A stretch of 64,000 bases of DNA from Sarocladium kiliense (taxonomy: Eukaryota > Ascomycota > Sordariomycetes > Hypocreales > Sarocladiaceae). The stretch's first letter is position 1; each line of letters begins with the position of its first letter. The notes under the pieces are model-generated. The model made no database searches. It had not been told where the DNA came from and worked only from the letters and a program-made list of their open reading frames with translations. The stretch is from the NCBI GenBank assembly GCA_030734395.1, contig JAUZTG010000007.1, positions 62,001 to 126,000 of the forward strand, read 5' to 3'. Of the stretch, positions 52,756-63,540 are shown one piece after another. The position numbers and the translations under genes were made by a program.

Positions 52756-53328
52756 TTAAACCGAACCTTGTCCATCGATTTGTACCATGTTCTTTATATC
52801 GTTGACCCAACCCACTCTGTGCTTTAGATACTGCTCGATCGTTGGCCTCAACGCAGTCTCTGCAAGCTTGAAATCATCTACAGTGCCAATCCTAAGTATA
52901 CTCGCCCCTGGTAAACCTGCACCTCTCCGGTACATCAATGACCCACATGTGCTGCAAAAGAAGTTGGTCATAAGGTTCCCCTTTCGCTCGATTGTTTGTG
53001 ATTGGCTGAATTGCTTAAGATTTTCTTCCCCACGAACATGGTTTAAGTGAGCGTCGAGGATGATGAAACCGGAGGTAAACATCGAAGCCGTGATTTTGCG
53101 ACAGTCACTGCAGTGGCAGACAAAGGCAAGAACGAAGCCTGGTTTAGATAGAGGCTGGCAACGATGAGATACGTGGGTCTTTGGGGAATTTGACAGACTC
53201 ACAAAAGAAAGTTGCACAGTACCGCAATAGCATGTCGCTGTTGCTTCTTCCTTTGTTGACCAGCCATCTTGCGCAAGGCCGGCCCGTGGGAAGAATGGTC
53301 CTGTCCCATCAATTACTTCATCAGCCAT
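52756..53328 (-). CDS. GFA/CENP-V domain enzyme, two exons, 174 aa
   Basis: Start ATG 53328 (MADEVIDGTGPFFPRAGLAQ). Exon 1 is 53328-53203 and exon 2 is 53154-52756. A 48-nt intron (GTGAGT..GCCAG) gives CYCGTVQLSF joined to PLSKPGFVLAFVCHCSDCRK, matching the glutathione-dependent formaldehyde-activating (GFA) fold. Zinc ligands are visible: CYCG, CHCSDC and CSTCGS. The intron is a multiple of three and has no stop, so unspliced RNA would also be translated with 16 extra residues. Family members act on glutathione adducts or as small detoxification enzymes; the actual reaction is unknown. A longer in-frame ATG exists at 53436. Confidence 0.8.
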   Translation of the reverse strand: MADEVIDGTGPFFPRAGLAQDGWSTKEEATATCYCGTVQLSFVSLSNSPKTHVSHRCQPLSKPGFVLAFVCHCSDCRKITASMFTSGFIILDAHLNHVRGEENLKQFSQSQTIERKGNLMTNFFCSTCGSLMYRRGAGLPGASILRIGTVDDFKLAETALRPTIEQYLKHRVGWVNDIKNMVQIDGQGSV

Positions 53329-53436
53329 GCTGATAGGATGATCGGGGTGATAAGCTGAAGAGAGCCGTTGATAGAGCGTGAAGTTTTTATTCCGATAGGT
53401 CGTTGTTTTCTGAAAGCTATGGGCATGTAATTTCAC

Positions 53437-53723
53437 TATTCTCTCACCTGTGAGGCCGTTTTATGTTATTATATACCATAGCTGCGAACGGCAACGAGCA
53501 GTTCGTTTCGCTCAGACTTAGGCCCGTACTCCGCAACTCCGCAAGCCCACATTCATCGCCTAGTATAAACCCGAATCTTTCTCGTGTTACATACAGTGGG
53601 AGGCAAAGATTTTAAAACTTGTACCTTGTACCGGTTTAAGTTATCTAGGCCTAACCTGGCACTTTATTTATTCATACTGCTATTTTGATTGGATCGGCTT
53701 ATTTGACACGTTAAAATTCCGCT
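53437..53723. other. Intergenic
   Basis: Between the divergent GFA gene and the SDR relic. AT-rich, no gene. Confidence 0.4.
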
Positions 53724-54305
53724 AAGTTCGGCACCAATCACTTGTCTCACTTCTTGTTCTTCGAGCTGCTATAGCCAGCACTGCTGGCAGCTACTACGTC
53801 GGACTTTCATAGCAGTGTTGTCGTGTCTTCTACCGCACACCCTGAGGAATGGCATCAATGCATCGGACAACTACAACTTCGAAAAGGGCGGATATACGCC
53901 TTGGGGAGCCTATGCACTGAGTCTGAAACTACCAACATCTACATGGCCAATGAGCTAGACCGGCGGTATGGTTCTCAGGGGCTTCACGGGATAAGCCTAC
54001 ACCCTGGTGGGATCATGACGCCTCTCGCAAAGCATCTTCCATAACCTGAGGTGGAGATCACGGCAACGACGAGGCGGTCTTTAAGCAATTCAGAAGCCTC
54101 CAGCAAGGAGCTGCCACCACTATCTGGGCGGCAATTGGAAAGCAATGGGAGGGAAGGGAGGGAAATATCTTACCGAGCGCGCTGAGGCGGAGCCTTCAGA
54201 GGACGAGAGTAGCACCGTTGGCTCAGTACGCCAAGCACGCGTTCAGTCCGGAGACCGAGGGTCGACTTGGAGGGACTCGCTCAGGCTTCGTCGGGTTGTC
54301 TTGAA
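53724..54305 (+). pseudogene. Short-chain dehydrogenase relic, paralogue of the 58941 gene
   Basis: Begins at FGTNHLSHFLFFELL, followed at once by TAG, then PALLAATTSDFHSSVVVSST. A frame change leads to NYNFEKGGYTPWGAYALS, and NIYMANELDRRYGSQGLHGI, SLHPGGIMTPLAKHLP are nearly identical to the intact SDR. The 5' half, with the TGxxxGIG cofactor motif, is missing. Several stops and shifts make it dead. It precedes NmrA copy 2 as the intact SDR precedes NmrA copy 3. Confidence 0.85.
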
Positions 54306-55076
54306 GTCATTTTGACTAAATGATTGAGATTCGACCTTCACTTATCGAAACCTCACAAGCAAAGTAAGTCACCAAGTCCTGGTCTTGCAAAATTTATTTC
54401 ACTGAGGGTTGACCCGTGTAAGGATCGAGTGACATTTGCGATACACTCTGTATTTCACAGATCCATCGTCATCAAGAGACGGCCGGCGTTGGCAACCCTA
54501 GGCCGACTGCCAGGTACCAGCGCCCGGACAACTAAAGCACGCAGTCCGCGACGACAAGAAGAAAAGCTAGGCGGGGGATCGAATGCCTTCAGTAAATATC
54601 TCGCCACTCGATACTGTACGTAACACTGTTAACGAACAAGCGCCACCGCACTAAGACTGCCGCCACGTACGAAACTCCGCCTCCCTAGTGCGTTTCATTC
54701 GCATGTGCCAAACAACGTGTCGAATTCCGCCATGTCAATGGGGAGACTATCTAGCAAAGTCATGGCTTTACACGCCTTGCGGCAAACCCCGCAGGCGAGC
54801 ATGGGCTTAAGCCTTAGCCTGTTGCCAATGCTTACCAATTCAATATATCAGGGCATGATGCCCAACGTTGAGCGGTTTCAACAGTCCTGAAACATTCCAT
54901 TTTGGACGGTCGAAAGCGAATACCACCGAGTCGTCCATATATACCGTCCTCCTTGCTCAGCAACGCAGACAGGCAAGAATGAGCGGCTAATCCCAGTGAG
55001 AACCGCAGCGCAACCATTCTTGCCTCCCTAATCAACTCACCTCTCTTTCAGACTTTTTCAAGTTCTGTAATACAAC
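54306..55076. other. Upstream region of NmrA copy 2
   Basis: No gene; probable promoter DNA of the 55077 gene. Confidence 0.4.
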
Positions 55077-56021
55077 ATGGCTCCCACCATCCTGATTGTC
55101 GGCGCGACTGGCAACACCGGCCGCAGCACCGTCGAGACGCTCTCCAAGCTACTCAAAACCGGCGGCGCTTTCTCGGGCCACCGTCTGCTCGCCCTCACAC
55201 GCTCCGCCCAGAGCAAAGCCGCCCAGCAGCTCGCCGCGCTCTCCGGCGTCGAGGTCGAGGAGCGGAACTGGGTCACCATCGCCCCATCCTGGCTGCGTGA
55301 GAACGAGGTCGTCCGCGCCTTCATTGCCTCCCACAACGAGCCCGCCCAGTTCGCCGAGGAGTCGTCGTTCCTCGTTGCAGCGCTCCACGCCGGTGTCAAG
55401 TACGTTGTGCGCATCTCCACGACCGCCGCCAATGTCCGGCCCGACTTCGAGGCTTACTACCCACGCTCGCACTGGGCCGTCGAGGCTCTGCTGGGCTCTC
55501 CCGAGTTCGACGGCTTGCAGTGGACCTCCCTGCAGCCGAACGTCTTCACGCAAATGGTCCTGGGGCCGGCGGTGGAGCTGATCAAAAACTATCGCGAGAC
55601 AGGGAAGCAGAACACACTCCGGTTGATGGCGTCGGCGGACGCACCAGTCGGCGTAATCGACCCGTACGACGTTGGTGTCATTGCGGCACACCTGCTCAGC
55701 CAGGAGGACACAGCACCGCATAACAAGGCCAGGTATATCCTCAACGGACCGGAGGATCTCACCGGAGCGCAAATTTTGAGCATGACGGAGGAGTACCTGG
55801 GTACGAAAGTCGAGGATGTTAGCTTCAAGGACCTGACGTTCCTTGACAACTGGGCTGCGGCAAGTCCCACGACTAGTCACTTGATCCTGTCTGTCAAGCA
55901 TGCGCCAGTGACTGCCTATGACGGCAAGTGTACTGCTTCCACAACCAGCAAGGAGATTCTACAGCTTGCAGCACCGTCACGGACCCCGAGCGAGGTTATG
56001 GAGGCCATGCTCGCGAGCTAG
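55077..56021 (+). CDS. NmrA-like NAD(P)-binding protein, copy 2, 314 aa
   Basis: Intronless and intact. N-terminal Rossmann motif VGATGNTGRSTVETLSKLL (GxxGxxG at about residues 8-14), then RLLALTRS, VVRAFIASHNEPAQFAEESS, YVVRISTTAANVRPDFEAYY, LQWTSLQPNVFTQ, a loop MASADAPVGVIDPYDVG and YILNGPEDLTGAQI. This is the NmrA/isoflavone-reductase-like group of atypical SDRs: it binds NADP(H) and either reduces a small molecule or senses redox state. The active-site Tyr is not certain. High GC in codon third positions compared with copies 1 and 3 suggests older divergence. Next to an SDR relic. Confidence 0.88.
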   Translation: MAPTILIVGATGNTGRSTVETLSKLLKTGGAFSGHRLLALTRSAQSKAAQQLAALSGVEVEERNWVTIAPSWLRENEVVRAFIASHNEPAQFAEESSFLVAALHAGVKYVVRISTTAANVRPDFEAYYPRSHWAVEALLGSPEFDGLQWTSLQPNVFTQMVLGPAVELIKNYRETGKQNTLRLMASADAPVGVIDPYDVGVIAAHLLSQEDTAPHNKARYILNGPEDLTGAQILSMTEEYLGTKVEDVSFKDLTFLDNWAAASPTTSHLILSVKHAPVTAYDGKCTASTTSKEILQLAAPSRTPSEVMEAMLAS

Positions 56022-56712
56022 GGAGGATGCCTGGATTTAGCAAGGGAGTCATGGCTATATATTATATGTAAACGCCTGTCATTCTTACCGGTAATTTACT
56101 CAGAAATATAGCACCCACCCAATAAATATGTAGCTCAGCGGCCTCCTGGTACCTTTAACGCCCTTCTTAGGCCCTGCTCGACGAAATGGTTGTGGCCATT
56201 CCATACCTCGGTCAAGAGCCGAAGTGTCTGGAGTATATCTGGGATCATATTCCGACGAGCAATTAGTGGAGCTAGGGGATAGAGCGCCGAACTTCAGATA
56301 CATGCGTTGAGGAAATGGCGAAGTTGAAGACCTGTACTAAAGCCAGTCGCAAAACACATCCACGCTAAACATCCCTAACCCTAACGCATTTGTTCCCACG
56401 ATAATCTCGCCGCTTTCCGAGATGCATTGACATTGCAGAGGCTGCGTACCTTGCCCTCTGCAGAAGCCGGCCGACTACTCGAGAGTATCCGTACGAACGA
56501 TGAAGAAGAGCCCTTGACACTCTGTCCGTCACTTGCAACCGTACTATGGAGCTACCTATCTCCGAGTCAAAACGAATTTGAGTTTGAGTTCATGGTGTGA
56601 CATACCATCTCGTACCCGCCGCTGTTCCCCCTCGAGATTGCATCTCTCCCTCTCGAGTCCCTCCTACGGCCCTCTAGAATCCGCGTAACGCGACAAAGGC
56701 TCGCCAGGTTAG
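56022..56712. other. Intergenic
   Basis: 3' flank of NmrA copy 2. No gene recognised. Confidence 0.4.
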
Positions 56713-58355
56713 TTGACCAGATTTCCAAGTTGGGGACTAGTAGATTGGCAAGATGCTCCCGTGTGCTCATGGCCAGATTGCCATAAAACAAAGACTTTCG
56801 ATGAGCAGAGGGGTGTAGGACTAACATCTAATAGTTCCTCTTCGGACTCTTCTCCATCAGATCAGTCCTCTCCAAATCATTTCTCAAGCGAGGTTAGGGT
56901 TCGATACCTTCCTCCAAGATCCCTAGTGAACGACATACTTCTAAATCTGAAGATCCACCACTGGACATAAGTCCGTATTAACAACGAGCTTGCCGCCAGC
57001 ATGTTGTCCCACTACATCGAAACCGACTACCAGGTCTTTCCTATGTTCGACCTTGATCTCTTTATCGACAATATTATTCTCAACAAACCGTACGTCTGTT
57101 TGAAACTTCTGGTCAGCGGTCTGTTCAGCTGGATATGTGTAAGCAACCACGTGCTTGCTAGCTTACCGTCAGGCAAATATTGGAAACACAGGTAATGACA
57201 TTGTAGCAATCATATTCCGCAACCACCCTGAAGCGTCTGAGCTGGGCAAAGAGTTCTCTTTTCGGAATCGCAGACTTTGATCTGCGACGGACCACAGCTA
57301 GTGATCTTGACAGCAGTTTCTGCCCTGCAGTTTCTGTGTTTAGCCGCGATTAGTTCTGGCCATCGATTGTCTCGGCTTGGAATAACTCCAAAAAGGAGTC
57401 ACTATTGGTACGGATATGGGACTTTTCGGCTATGCCTATGGGAACAAAATGGCGAGCACATGGTTGGGAAACGAGCAACGATGGTGAAGGAATGCTTCAT
57501 ATACCGCCTGGGGGTGTTTATACCTGGGTCTCGTAAGTACCTACAAGATCTACCCACAGGCCTACCTGTGATCAGCTAAACCACAACGCCAGCCTTTACA
57601 GCTTTCGCTATCGGTTGAATGAGATAAGGGCACCGCCGAGGATACCAATGCCAGGGACTCATAACGTCGGACCACCCACGGAGAGCGTCATGGCTGATGA
57701 TGCTAATCTTCACACCAAAGTCTTTAAAGCCTGCTGCGAGCTCTGGATGCTCAGCTACCACGTCTGTCAGGTACGACAACGAGCTGCTACGACTTACCCG
57801 GACTTCCTTGCTGAAGTACAAGCGACCTTCCTGCGGCTTTTGAGCCGGGCGGGCTCATTACCGGTTTCCCTTGTCCGACACAACCATAGCAACCACGCGG
57901 TTGCCATGATGCAGTATTTCACCCATTCTTCATTGGAATGAAACTTAGTACTAAGGCAATGCAGTATTTATTTCCGCATCATTTTATAGTCGACATGTTC
58001 CGAGAGGCTTCGCATAGGTCGGATGAACCGTTTGGGATGAACTCTTTCGAGACCTGGCCCATATTTCCCCGAGACATCTACGCTGCTTCAGTCAATCAGC
58101 TGAAGCGCCTACTCCTCGCTTTCCGGAGTGTACTTCCCAACGGCTAGCTGCTCCATCCTTTTACAGACGGTTCTTATCTACGTCGGCAATGCCGTGCTTC
58201 TAGATAAAGATACGGACCAGTCAGAGTGGCAGTTTTACCTAAGGGTTTGCTTGGCCGGGCCGCAGGATTTGTACTGCAGCTATCGTCAAGCGCGGTGCGT
58301 TATGAAAGGTCTGCTGAGCATGTCTTTGAAGCGCGACGCCATTGAAGCCCCGTGA
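56713..58355 (+). pseudogene. Fungal transcription-factor (MHR) relic
   Basis: Pieces in changing frames give a Zn2Cys6-type regulator without its zinc cluster: SNSSSSDSSPSDQSSPNHFS linker and PPRSLVNDILLNLKIHH; MLSHYIETDYQVFPMFDLDL, FIDNIILNKPYVCLKLLVSG; KACCELWMLSYHVCQV (57715 on); MQYLFPHHFIVDMFREASHR, FETWPIFPRDIYAASVNQLK, RLLLAFRSVLPNG; and LYCSYRQARCVMKGLLSMSL. Frame breaks are near 57195, 57580, 57940 and 58140. It may once have regulated the adjacent SDR/NmrA genes. Confidence 0.65.
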
Positions 58356-58377
58356 GGCGGAGTGAATAGGACAACCT

Positions 58378-58625
58378 CGGATCATGCTGGTCGATTAGCG
58401 CCGAAGTCAAAGGCCGCACGACATGATTCTGAGAGGAGTGGTCAATGAAACCCTCCAATGATTAGCAATTCAGTCTGAGTCTTGACGCTAGAACCGGAAT
58501 CGCGGACCATGCTGGTCGATTAGCGCCGAAGTCAAAAGTCCGCACGACGTGATTCTTAGAGGAGGGGTAAATGAAACGCTCGAATGATTAGCAATTCAGT
58601 CCGAGTCGTGACACTAGAACCGGTA
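58378..58625. repeat. 125-bp tandem direct repeat, two copies
   Basis: CATGCTGGTCGATTAGCGCC starts at 58383 and again at 58508. ATGATTAGCAATTCAGTC and CTAGAACCGG recur at the same offset. Copies differ at roughly ten sites, several of them C/T. Lies just after the decayed regulator and before the intact SDR. Confidence 0.88.
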
Positions 58626-58940
58626 ATCTCCCTTACCGTGGCTGACATGTAAATGCTGGAGTTTAAGCAGTCGAAAATTGCCGACCCAGCTTACAAAGCT
58701 CACAACTAGGCTCGAGTCCGCAGTGACCTAGGATGGAAAGCAAAAGCTTGCCAGAGATGGTTTCGAATCCGCCGGACGAATTGGCGATACTCAAACGAGG
58801 GAATCGATAAAACCATGTTCATAAGAGTCCTGAGTGCAACCGGTTCTCAGTCTTAGGTCTCTCTCCGTCCTAATCCGCTATTATCAGCCTACATTCCTAT
58901 TCAACACTCTACCCTCAATCTCTAGCGATAGTCGCCAATT
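58626..58940. other. SDR promoter region
   Basis: No gene. Immediate upstream DNA of the SDR. Confidence 0.4.
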
Positions 58941-59936
58941 ATGTCTCGCTACGAAGCAGCCCACGCCAATCCTCAAGGTCCTGGCGATGCCAGGCCAACT
59001 GCTCTTCAGATCATCAAAGACGAAGGCGTAGAGGGGGATCTACGCGACAAGGTCATTGTCATCACGGGCACCTCCTCTGGGATCGGGATTGAGACTGTCC
59101 GTGCTCTCTCGACCACTGGAGCCCGACTTTTCTTGACGGCCCGTAACCTCGCCAAGGCGAAGGACGCTCTGGCAGGTATCTTTGACCCGAACCGCATGGA
59201 GCTTGTCGAGATGGACCAGGAGTCGTTGCAAAGTGTCCGTCTCGCAGCCAGCACGATACTATCTAAGACTGACAAGATTAACATTCTGATCAACAATGCC
59301 GGAATCATGGCCATCCAAACTCTTCAGTTCACTAAGGACGGCTATGAGCTCCAGTTTGGCACCAACCATCTATCTCACTTCTTGTTTTTTGAGCTGCTGA
59401 AGCCGGCACTCCTGTCGGCTACTACGCCAGAGTTTCACAGCCGTGTGGTGGTTGTGTCTTCGACCGCACATCTGCGGGGCGGTATCAACGCCTCCGATGA
59501 CTACAACTTTGAGAAGACCGAATACACTCCCTGGGGTGCCTATGCGCAGTCCAAGACCGCTAACATCTACATGGCCAACGAAATCGAGAGGCGTTATGGT
59601 TCCCAGGGCCTCCACGGACTCAGCCTGCACCCTGGCGGGATCATGACCCCTCTTTCGAAGCATCTTTCAACGGCCGAGCTGGAGAGCGCTGGCAGCGATG
59701 GGGAGCTCTACAAGGAGTTCAAGAGCCCCGAACAGGGAGCTGCAACTACTGTCTGGGCGGCGATAGGAAAGGAGTGGGAAGGAAAAGGGGGAAAGTATCT
59801 TGCCGAGTGCGCCGAGGCAAGTCCCTCAAAGGACGAAAGTAACCCTTTCGGCTCCGGCTACGCCAAACATGCTTTCAATGAAGAGAACGAGGGTCGCCTG
59901 TGGAAGGATTCGCTCAAGCTTACGGGATTGGCTTGA
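58941..59936 (+). CDS. Short-chain dehydrogenase/reductase, 331 aa
   Basis: Intronless and intact. Cofactor motif VIVITGTSSGIGIE (TGxxxGIG, about residues 41-48), INILINNAGIMA (NAG), catalytic Ser in VVVSSTAHLRGG and Tyr/Lys in PWGAYAQSKTANIYM (YxxxK), then LHPGGIMTPL. It resembles retinol-dehydrogenase/WWOX-like fungal SDRs that oxidise or reduce alcohols and carbonyls with NAD(P). The N-terminal 35 residues are extra and polar. A broken paralogue lies at 53724-54305. The next intact gene is NmrA copy 3 at 62111. Confidence 0.9.
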   Translation: MSRYEAAHANPQGPGDARPTALQIIKDEGVEGDLRDKVIVITGTSSGIGIETVRALSTTGARLFLTARNLAKAKDALAGIFDPNRMELVEMDQESLQSVRLAASTILSKTDKINILINNAGIMAIQTLQFTKDGYELQFGTNHLSHFLFFELLKPALLSATTPEFHSRVVVVSSTAHLRGGINASDDYNFEKTEYTPWGAYAQSKTANIYMANEIERRYGSQGLHGLSLHPGGIMTPLSKHLSTAELESAGSDGELYKEFKSPEQGAATTVWAAIGKEWEGKGGKYLAECAEASPSKDESNPFGSGYAKHAFNEENEGRLWKDSLKLTGLA

Positions 59937-61448
59937 AGTCTGGTTGAGTGTTCTAGTTGTGATCCGACATTTCCTTCAGGCATTGCCCGTCAGGAATCGC
60001 ACAAAGTTTGCTCTTATGCTCGTTTGCCCAGTGTTTCTATATTTGTCATGATATGTCCCCAAATGCTTTAAATCACCATGGTCTCGCAAATCCGGTGATG
60101 CTCACAAACCTGATATTGTCAGATATTAACAGGGAGCTCCCTACGTCATGTCGATTGAGAGAAACGGATTGGTGTGCTCAGCACTAGTCAACGCTGGGTC
60201 AAATCAGCGTCGCATCTACGCGACAGCCTTGAGGCAGACTCATATCAGCATCTACATGATGCGTCTGCCTAGCGTGAGGTGCCTGGCTACTGCGGGCCAT
60301 CGAGAAATCAGCTGCGAGAGACGTCAGAAGCAGGAACAGGCCATCGTGTGCACAGGGTCTTACTGTTGACATGCAAACGAGAGGATACTGCTCTTGGTAG
60401 CGTTTCCCTGAGGGATGCTCCAGACAGGCAAAATTTATGTGCTGGAGGAAGTGCCTTGTTTGCACAGATGGTTGACGGCAGTAGATACGCAGCTCGTAAC
60501 ATGAATATCTATTACTTTCGTTAAAACGTTGTTTGTCGGCTGAGATTAAGACTTACGTGATTGATAATGTTGTATGAGCCTGTTTATTTCCTTGAACGGT
60601 TTTTTGCGGCGCCATTTGACATTTGGACAATGTAGCTTGGAGAACTCATTTGAGTCTGATTTGGATGAACAGCCATGCTTATCATCATTGCAGCCCTCGT
60701 CGTCTTGACTGTCATCGTTGCTCCGCGCTAGGGTGAGTGGATTGGATTATACGCATCACACTCATCCACTCGTCCGCCAAGCATCATCATCCGCGCCAAA
60801 TGTTGCGTCCCACTCATCCCCCAAATGCCATCCCCCAAATGTCGCATTTCAACCCCCAAACTTCGGCTGCATCAACCAAACCGCAAACGTCGCAACGCCC
60901 TTTCGTCAATCGCCACGTCCGCTTGACTTTAATGATCGACTTGATTTTGGACGTCACTAGTAAGTAGTAGCTTGTAGATGTCGTACTTACATTTTGACCA
61001 TCTACTTCGCGCCTTTCTGAATGTGGTGGGTGGGTCCAGCTTTTCCACCGACCTATGAGACGGCTTGGTCCAACGTGGCAAAGTGGACATCGGACAATGT
61101 CCTCAGCGACAACAACTTTCCGAATATCCTCAACGACGTCGAACCGGATTGTGAATGAACTGCCTAGCTTTGGCTGATAAATGACTAAATACAAACACAT
61201 GATGCTGAGTCGACCGCTGATGAAAGGATTCACCAGCGGCGTTGGCCTCGTCCTGATCGTCGACCAGGGCGTACCGGCCCTTGGGCTTGAGCAGAGGTTC
61301 AGCGGCTACGGCGAGCAAGGCTCGTTAAGCAAGGCCCTTGGCCTCCTACATAACGTCTTTCAAGCACATATGCCCTCGGCAGTGACGTCAGGCTGCTTTT
61401 TAGGCTTCATCTTGGGCTGCACCTCGCTGAAGGCCCTGAACAGGAAGA
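59937..61448. other. About 1.5 kb without a clear gene
   Basis: A minus-strand stretch at 61130-61318 (EPLLKPKGRYALVDDQDEAN) looks protein-like but is not identified. 60775-60850 has repeated CCCCCAAATG-type words. Nothing else is supported. Confidence 0.35.
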
Positions 61449-61560
61449 CCGGACCCGCTCTTCATACGGGATTGATTGGTCTTGTTTTGCCGTCATGGTG
61501 GGTTGTTCGCGACTTTTATGGGTCGAGTCATGACTGTCCGGAATTTTGGTGTCCAGCTGG
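61449..61560 (-). mobile_element. Fot1-type element fragment (transposase start and leader)
   Basis: Closely matches the start region of the full Fot1-type copy (40345-40455): ACCCGCTCTTC.TACGG.ATTGATTGG.CTTGT.TTGCC.TCATGGTG, encoding MTAKQDQSIPYEERV against MMATQGQSIPYEERV. Homology ends after ERV. A small remnant between the SDR and NmrA copy 3. Confidence 0.75.
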
Positions 61561-62110
61561 GGGGCGGGGGGGGTCCCGCTAGGAGTGACACTTCTAGGCG
61601 CCCCTGGGGGCGCACCTATTCGGCCCCAAATGGTATGATTACCTTAGCGTCTATCACTTCCGAAATTAGTGTGATATTTTGTGGGGCTAAAAAATAACGA
61701 AGTAGCGCCTGATCCCCCTTCACTGCTTCTCGTCGTTGTTCTCCCGGGGGTTGGCAACGACAGATACCGCTCAACCCAGCAGCTCCTGAGGTGAGGTCGT
61801 GGCGGAATTAGGATTCTGACTGGGGTCTTGCCGGCCAAAACCGTTATGTCAGATAGCTGCAGGAACCGCTTACGACCACAAATACTTCCGTGATCACGCG
61901 AGAGAAATAGCTGTCACTGGTGCTCGGGAAGTACAGGCTTGCAATGGTGTCTTGGGTGAATGCTGATCCGCATTGTGCTAAGATCAGTCGTAAGGGCAGT
62001 ATTAATCAGCTGATAGCAGGCCTCTCTCCAAGAATAAATAGCCTACACTGTCCCCTTGATTATTCCACGTCACACTTGTCACTGTATCATCCCGATTTCC
62101 AATCTCCACT
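61561..62110. other. Upstream region of NmrA copy 3
   Basis: G-rich tract at 61559-61574, then a GGCGCCCCTGGGGGCGC near-palindrome at 61597-61613. No gene. Confidence 0.4.
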
Positions 62111-63055
62111 ATGCCTCCTACTATTCTCGTCGCCGGCGCCACTGGCAACACTGGACGTGGCGTTGTTAAAACCTTATCAGAGCTCCTGAAAACCAGGACC
62201 AACTTTTCCCAGCACAGGATCCTCGCCCTTACGCGTTCCTCGACCGGAGCTGAAGCACAACGGCTAGCTGAACTACCCAGCGTCGAACTGGCAGAGAAGC
62301 ACTGGGCCGAGATCACCCCCGAATGGCTCCGTCACAACAATGTCGTGAGGGCGTTCATTGCTTCACACGTGCACCCAGGTCAGTTCGCAGAAGAATCGGC
62401 ATTCCACTTGGCTGCGTTGACAGCCGGTGTTGAGTATGTCGTACGGATCTCGACAACCGCTGCGAATGTGCGTCCGGACTGCCCTGCATACTATCCGAGG
62501 ACGCATTGGGCACTTGAGGCTTTGCTGGGCTCGGCCGAGTTTCAAGGTCTCCGATGGACTTCGCTCCAGCCAAACGTCTTTACGCAAATGTACCTCTTTC
62601 CTGCGGCAGAGTTGATTAAGAACTTCCGCAAGACTGGGAGACAGGACACTCTGAGGCTTATGGCTTCAGAGGATGCGCCAGTTGGCGTCATCGATCCGTC
62701 TGAGGTTGGAATTCTCGCAGCCCATCTCTTGGTCCAAGATGATGTTACGTCACACCATGGAGCGAAGTACGTCTTGAACGGGCCAGAGGATATCACCGGG
62801 CGGCAGATTGTTGCCATGGTTGAGCAGCACATTGGAACAAAGGTTGATGATGTCCGCTTCCAGGACCTGACATTCATCGACCACCAGGCAGCCCAAACTC
62901 AAGAGTCAAAGACTGTGATTCTGTCAATCAAGCGGGCCCTGGAGACAGCTTGGGAAGGAAAGTGCATGGCTTCCACGACAAGCAAGGCGGTGTTTCAATT
63001 TCCTGCACCGAAGCGTACGCCTGCTGAGATTTTCACCGCAATGCTAGAGGGATAG
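62111..63055 (+). CDS. NmrA-like NAD(P)-binding protein, copy 3, 314 aa
   Basis: Intronless, intact and the same length as copy 2. Rossmann motif VAGATGNTGRGVVKTLSELL, then RILALTRSSTGAEAQRLAEL, VVRAFIASHVHPGQFAEESA, YVVRISTTAANVRPDCPAYY, LRWTSLQPNVFTQMY, MASEDAPVGVIDPSEVG and VLNGPEDITGRQI. Same family and expected role as copy 2 (NADP-dependent reductase or redox sensor). It shares more residues with broken copy 1 at 42733 (HVHPxQFAEES, RPDCPAYYPRTHWA) than with copy 2, so copies 1 and 3 form the younger pair. Confidence 0.88.
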   Translation: MPPTILVAGATGNTGRGVVKTLSELLKTRTNFSQHRILALTRSSTGAEAQRLAELPSVELAEKHWAEITPEWLRHNNVVRAFIASHVHPGQFAEESAFHLAALTAGVEYVVRISTTAANVRPDCPAYYPRTHWALEALLGSAEFQGLRWTSLQPNVFTQMYLFPAAELIKNFRKTGRQDTLRLMASEDAPVGVIDPSEVGILAAHLLVQDDVTSHHGAKYVLNGPEDITGRQIVAMVEQHIGTKVDDVRFQDLTFIDHQAAQTQESKTVILSIKRALETAWEGKCMASTTSKAVFQFPAPKRTPAEIFTAMLEG

Positions 63056-63540
63056 GAACATACTTCGCACAAGTTCTAATTTCTATCCTGCTTTGTATAG
63101 AAGCGCCTGTGTAGAGAGGCGTTGGAAAGGTGGCCTCCAGAAATGGCTGTTGCGACACTTTCGGCGCCGCTCAAGTCCAACGACAGCCGCACTTTACCGC
63201 AGGCCGTATTTTACGGCAGGCTGACAACGACTATTGTTGATAAACGGTACTGAAAATGTCGCGACAGCGGTTCTTGTTAGGCACAGGGCCTCATAGAAAC
63301 GTAATCGGACGAGATCGTTATGCCGAAGCCCCCAAACGAAGCATCTCCGCAGCGGTTTTTCAGTACGAACTAAGCATGTTCAGGCAGGATGAATAATCTA
63401 TCTACGGCATGCCTAACTATATGCTCCTTGCGATATATAAATATAAGTAGATGGGCTACCTCCCGGCTGAGCAGAGACAGAGATCATACCCACAAGGACT
63501 ATACTTGTTTGTCTTGTATGTACAGTCCAAGATAAGTAGA
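63056..63540. other. Intergenic
   Basis: Between NmrA copy 3 and the MULE fragment. No gene. Confidence 0.4.

Noticed and set aside
54906..55901. Minus-strand ORF 55149-55901 and plus-strand ORF 55096-55581 within NmrA copy 2
   Set aside because: Complement or frame-shift of a gene with strong third-position GC; no protein family pattern.
58760..58785. GGTTTCGAATCC, similar to a tRNA T-arm
   Set aside because: No matching acceptor stem, D-arm or anticodon arm could be laid around it.
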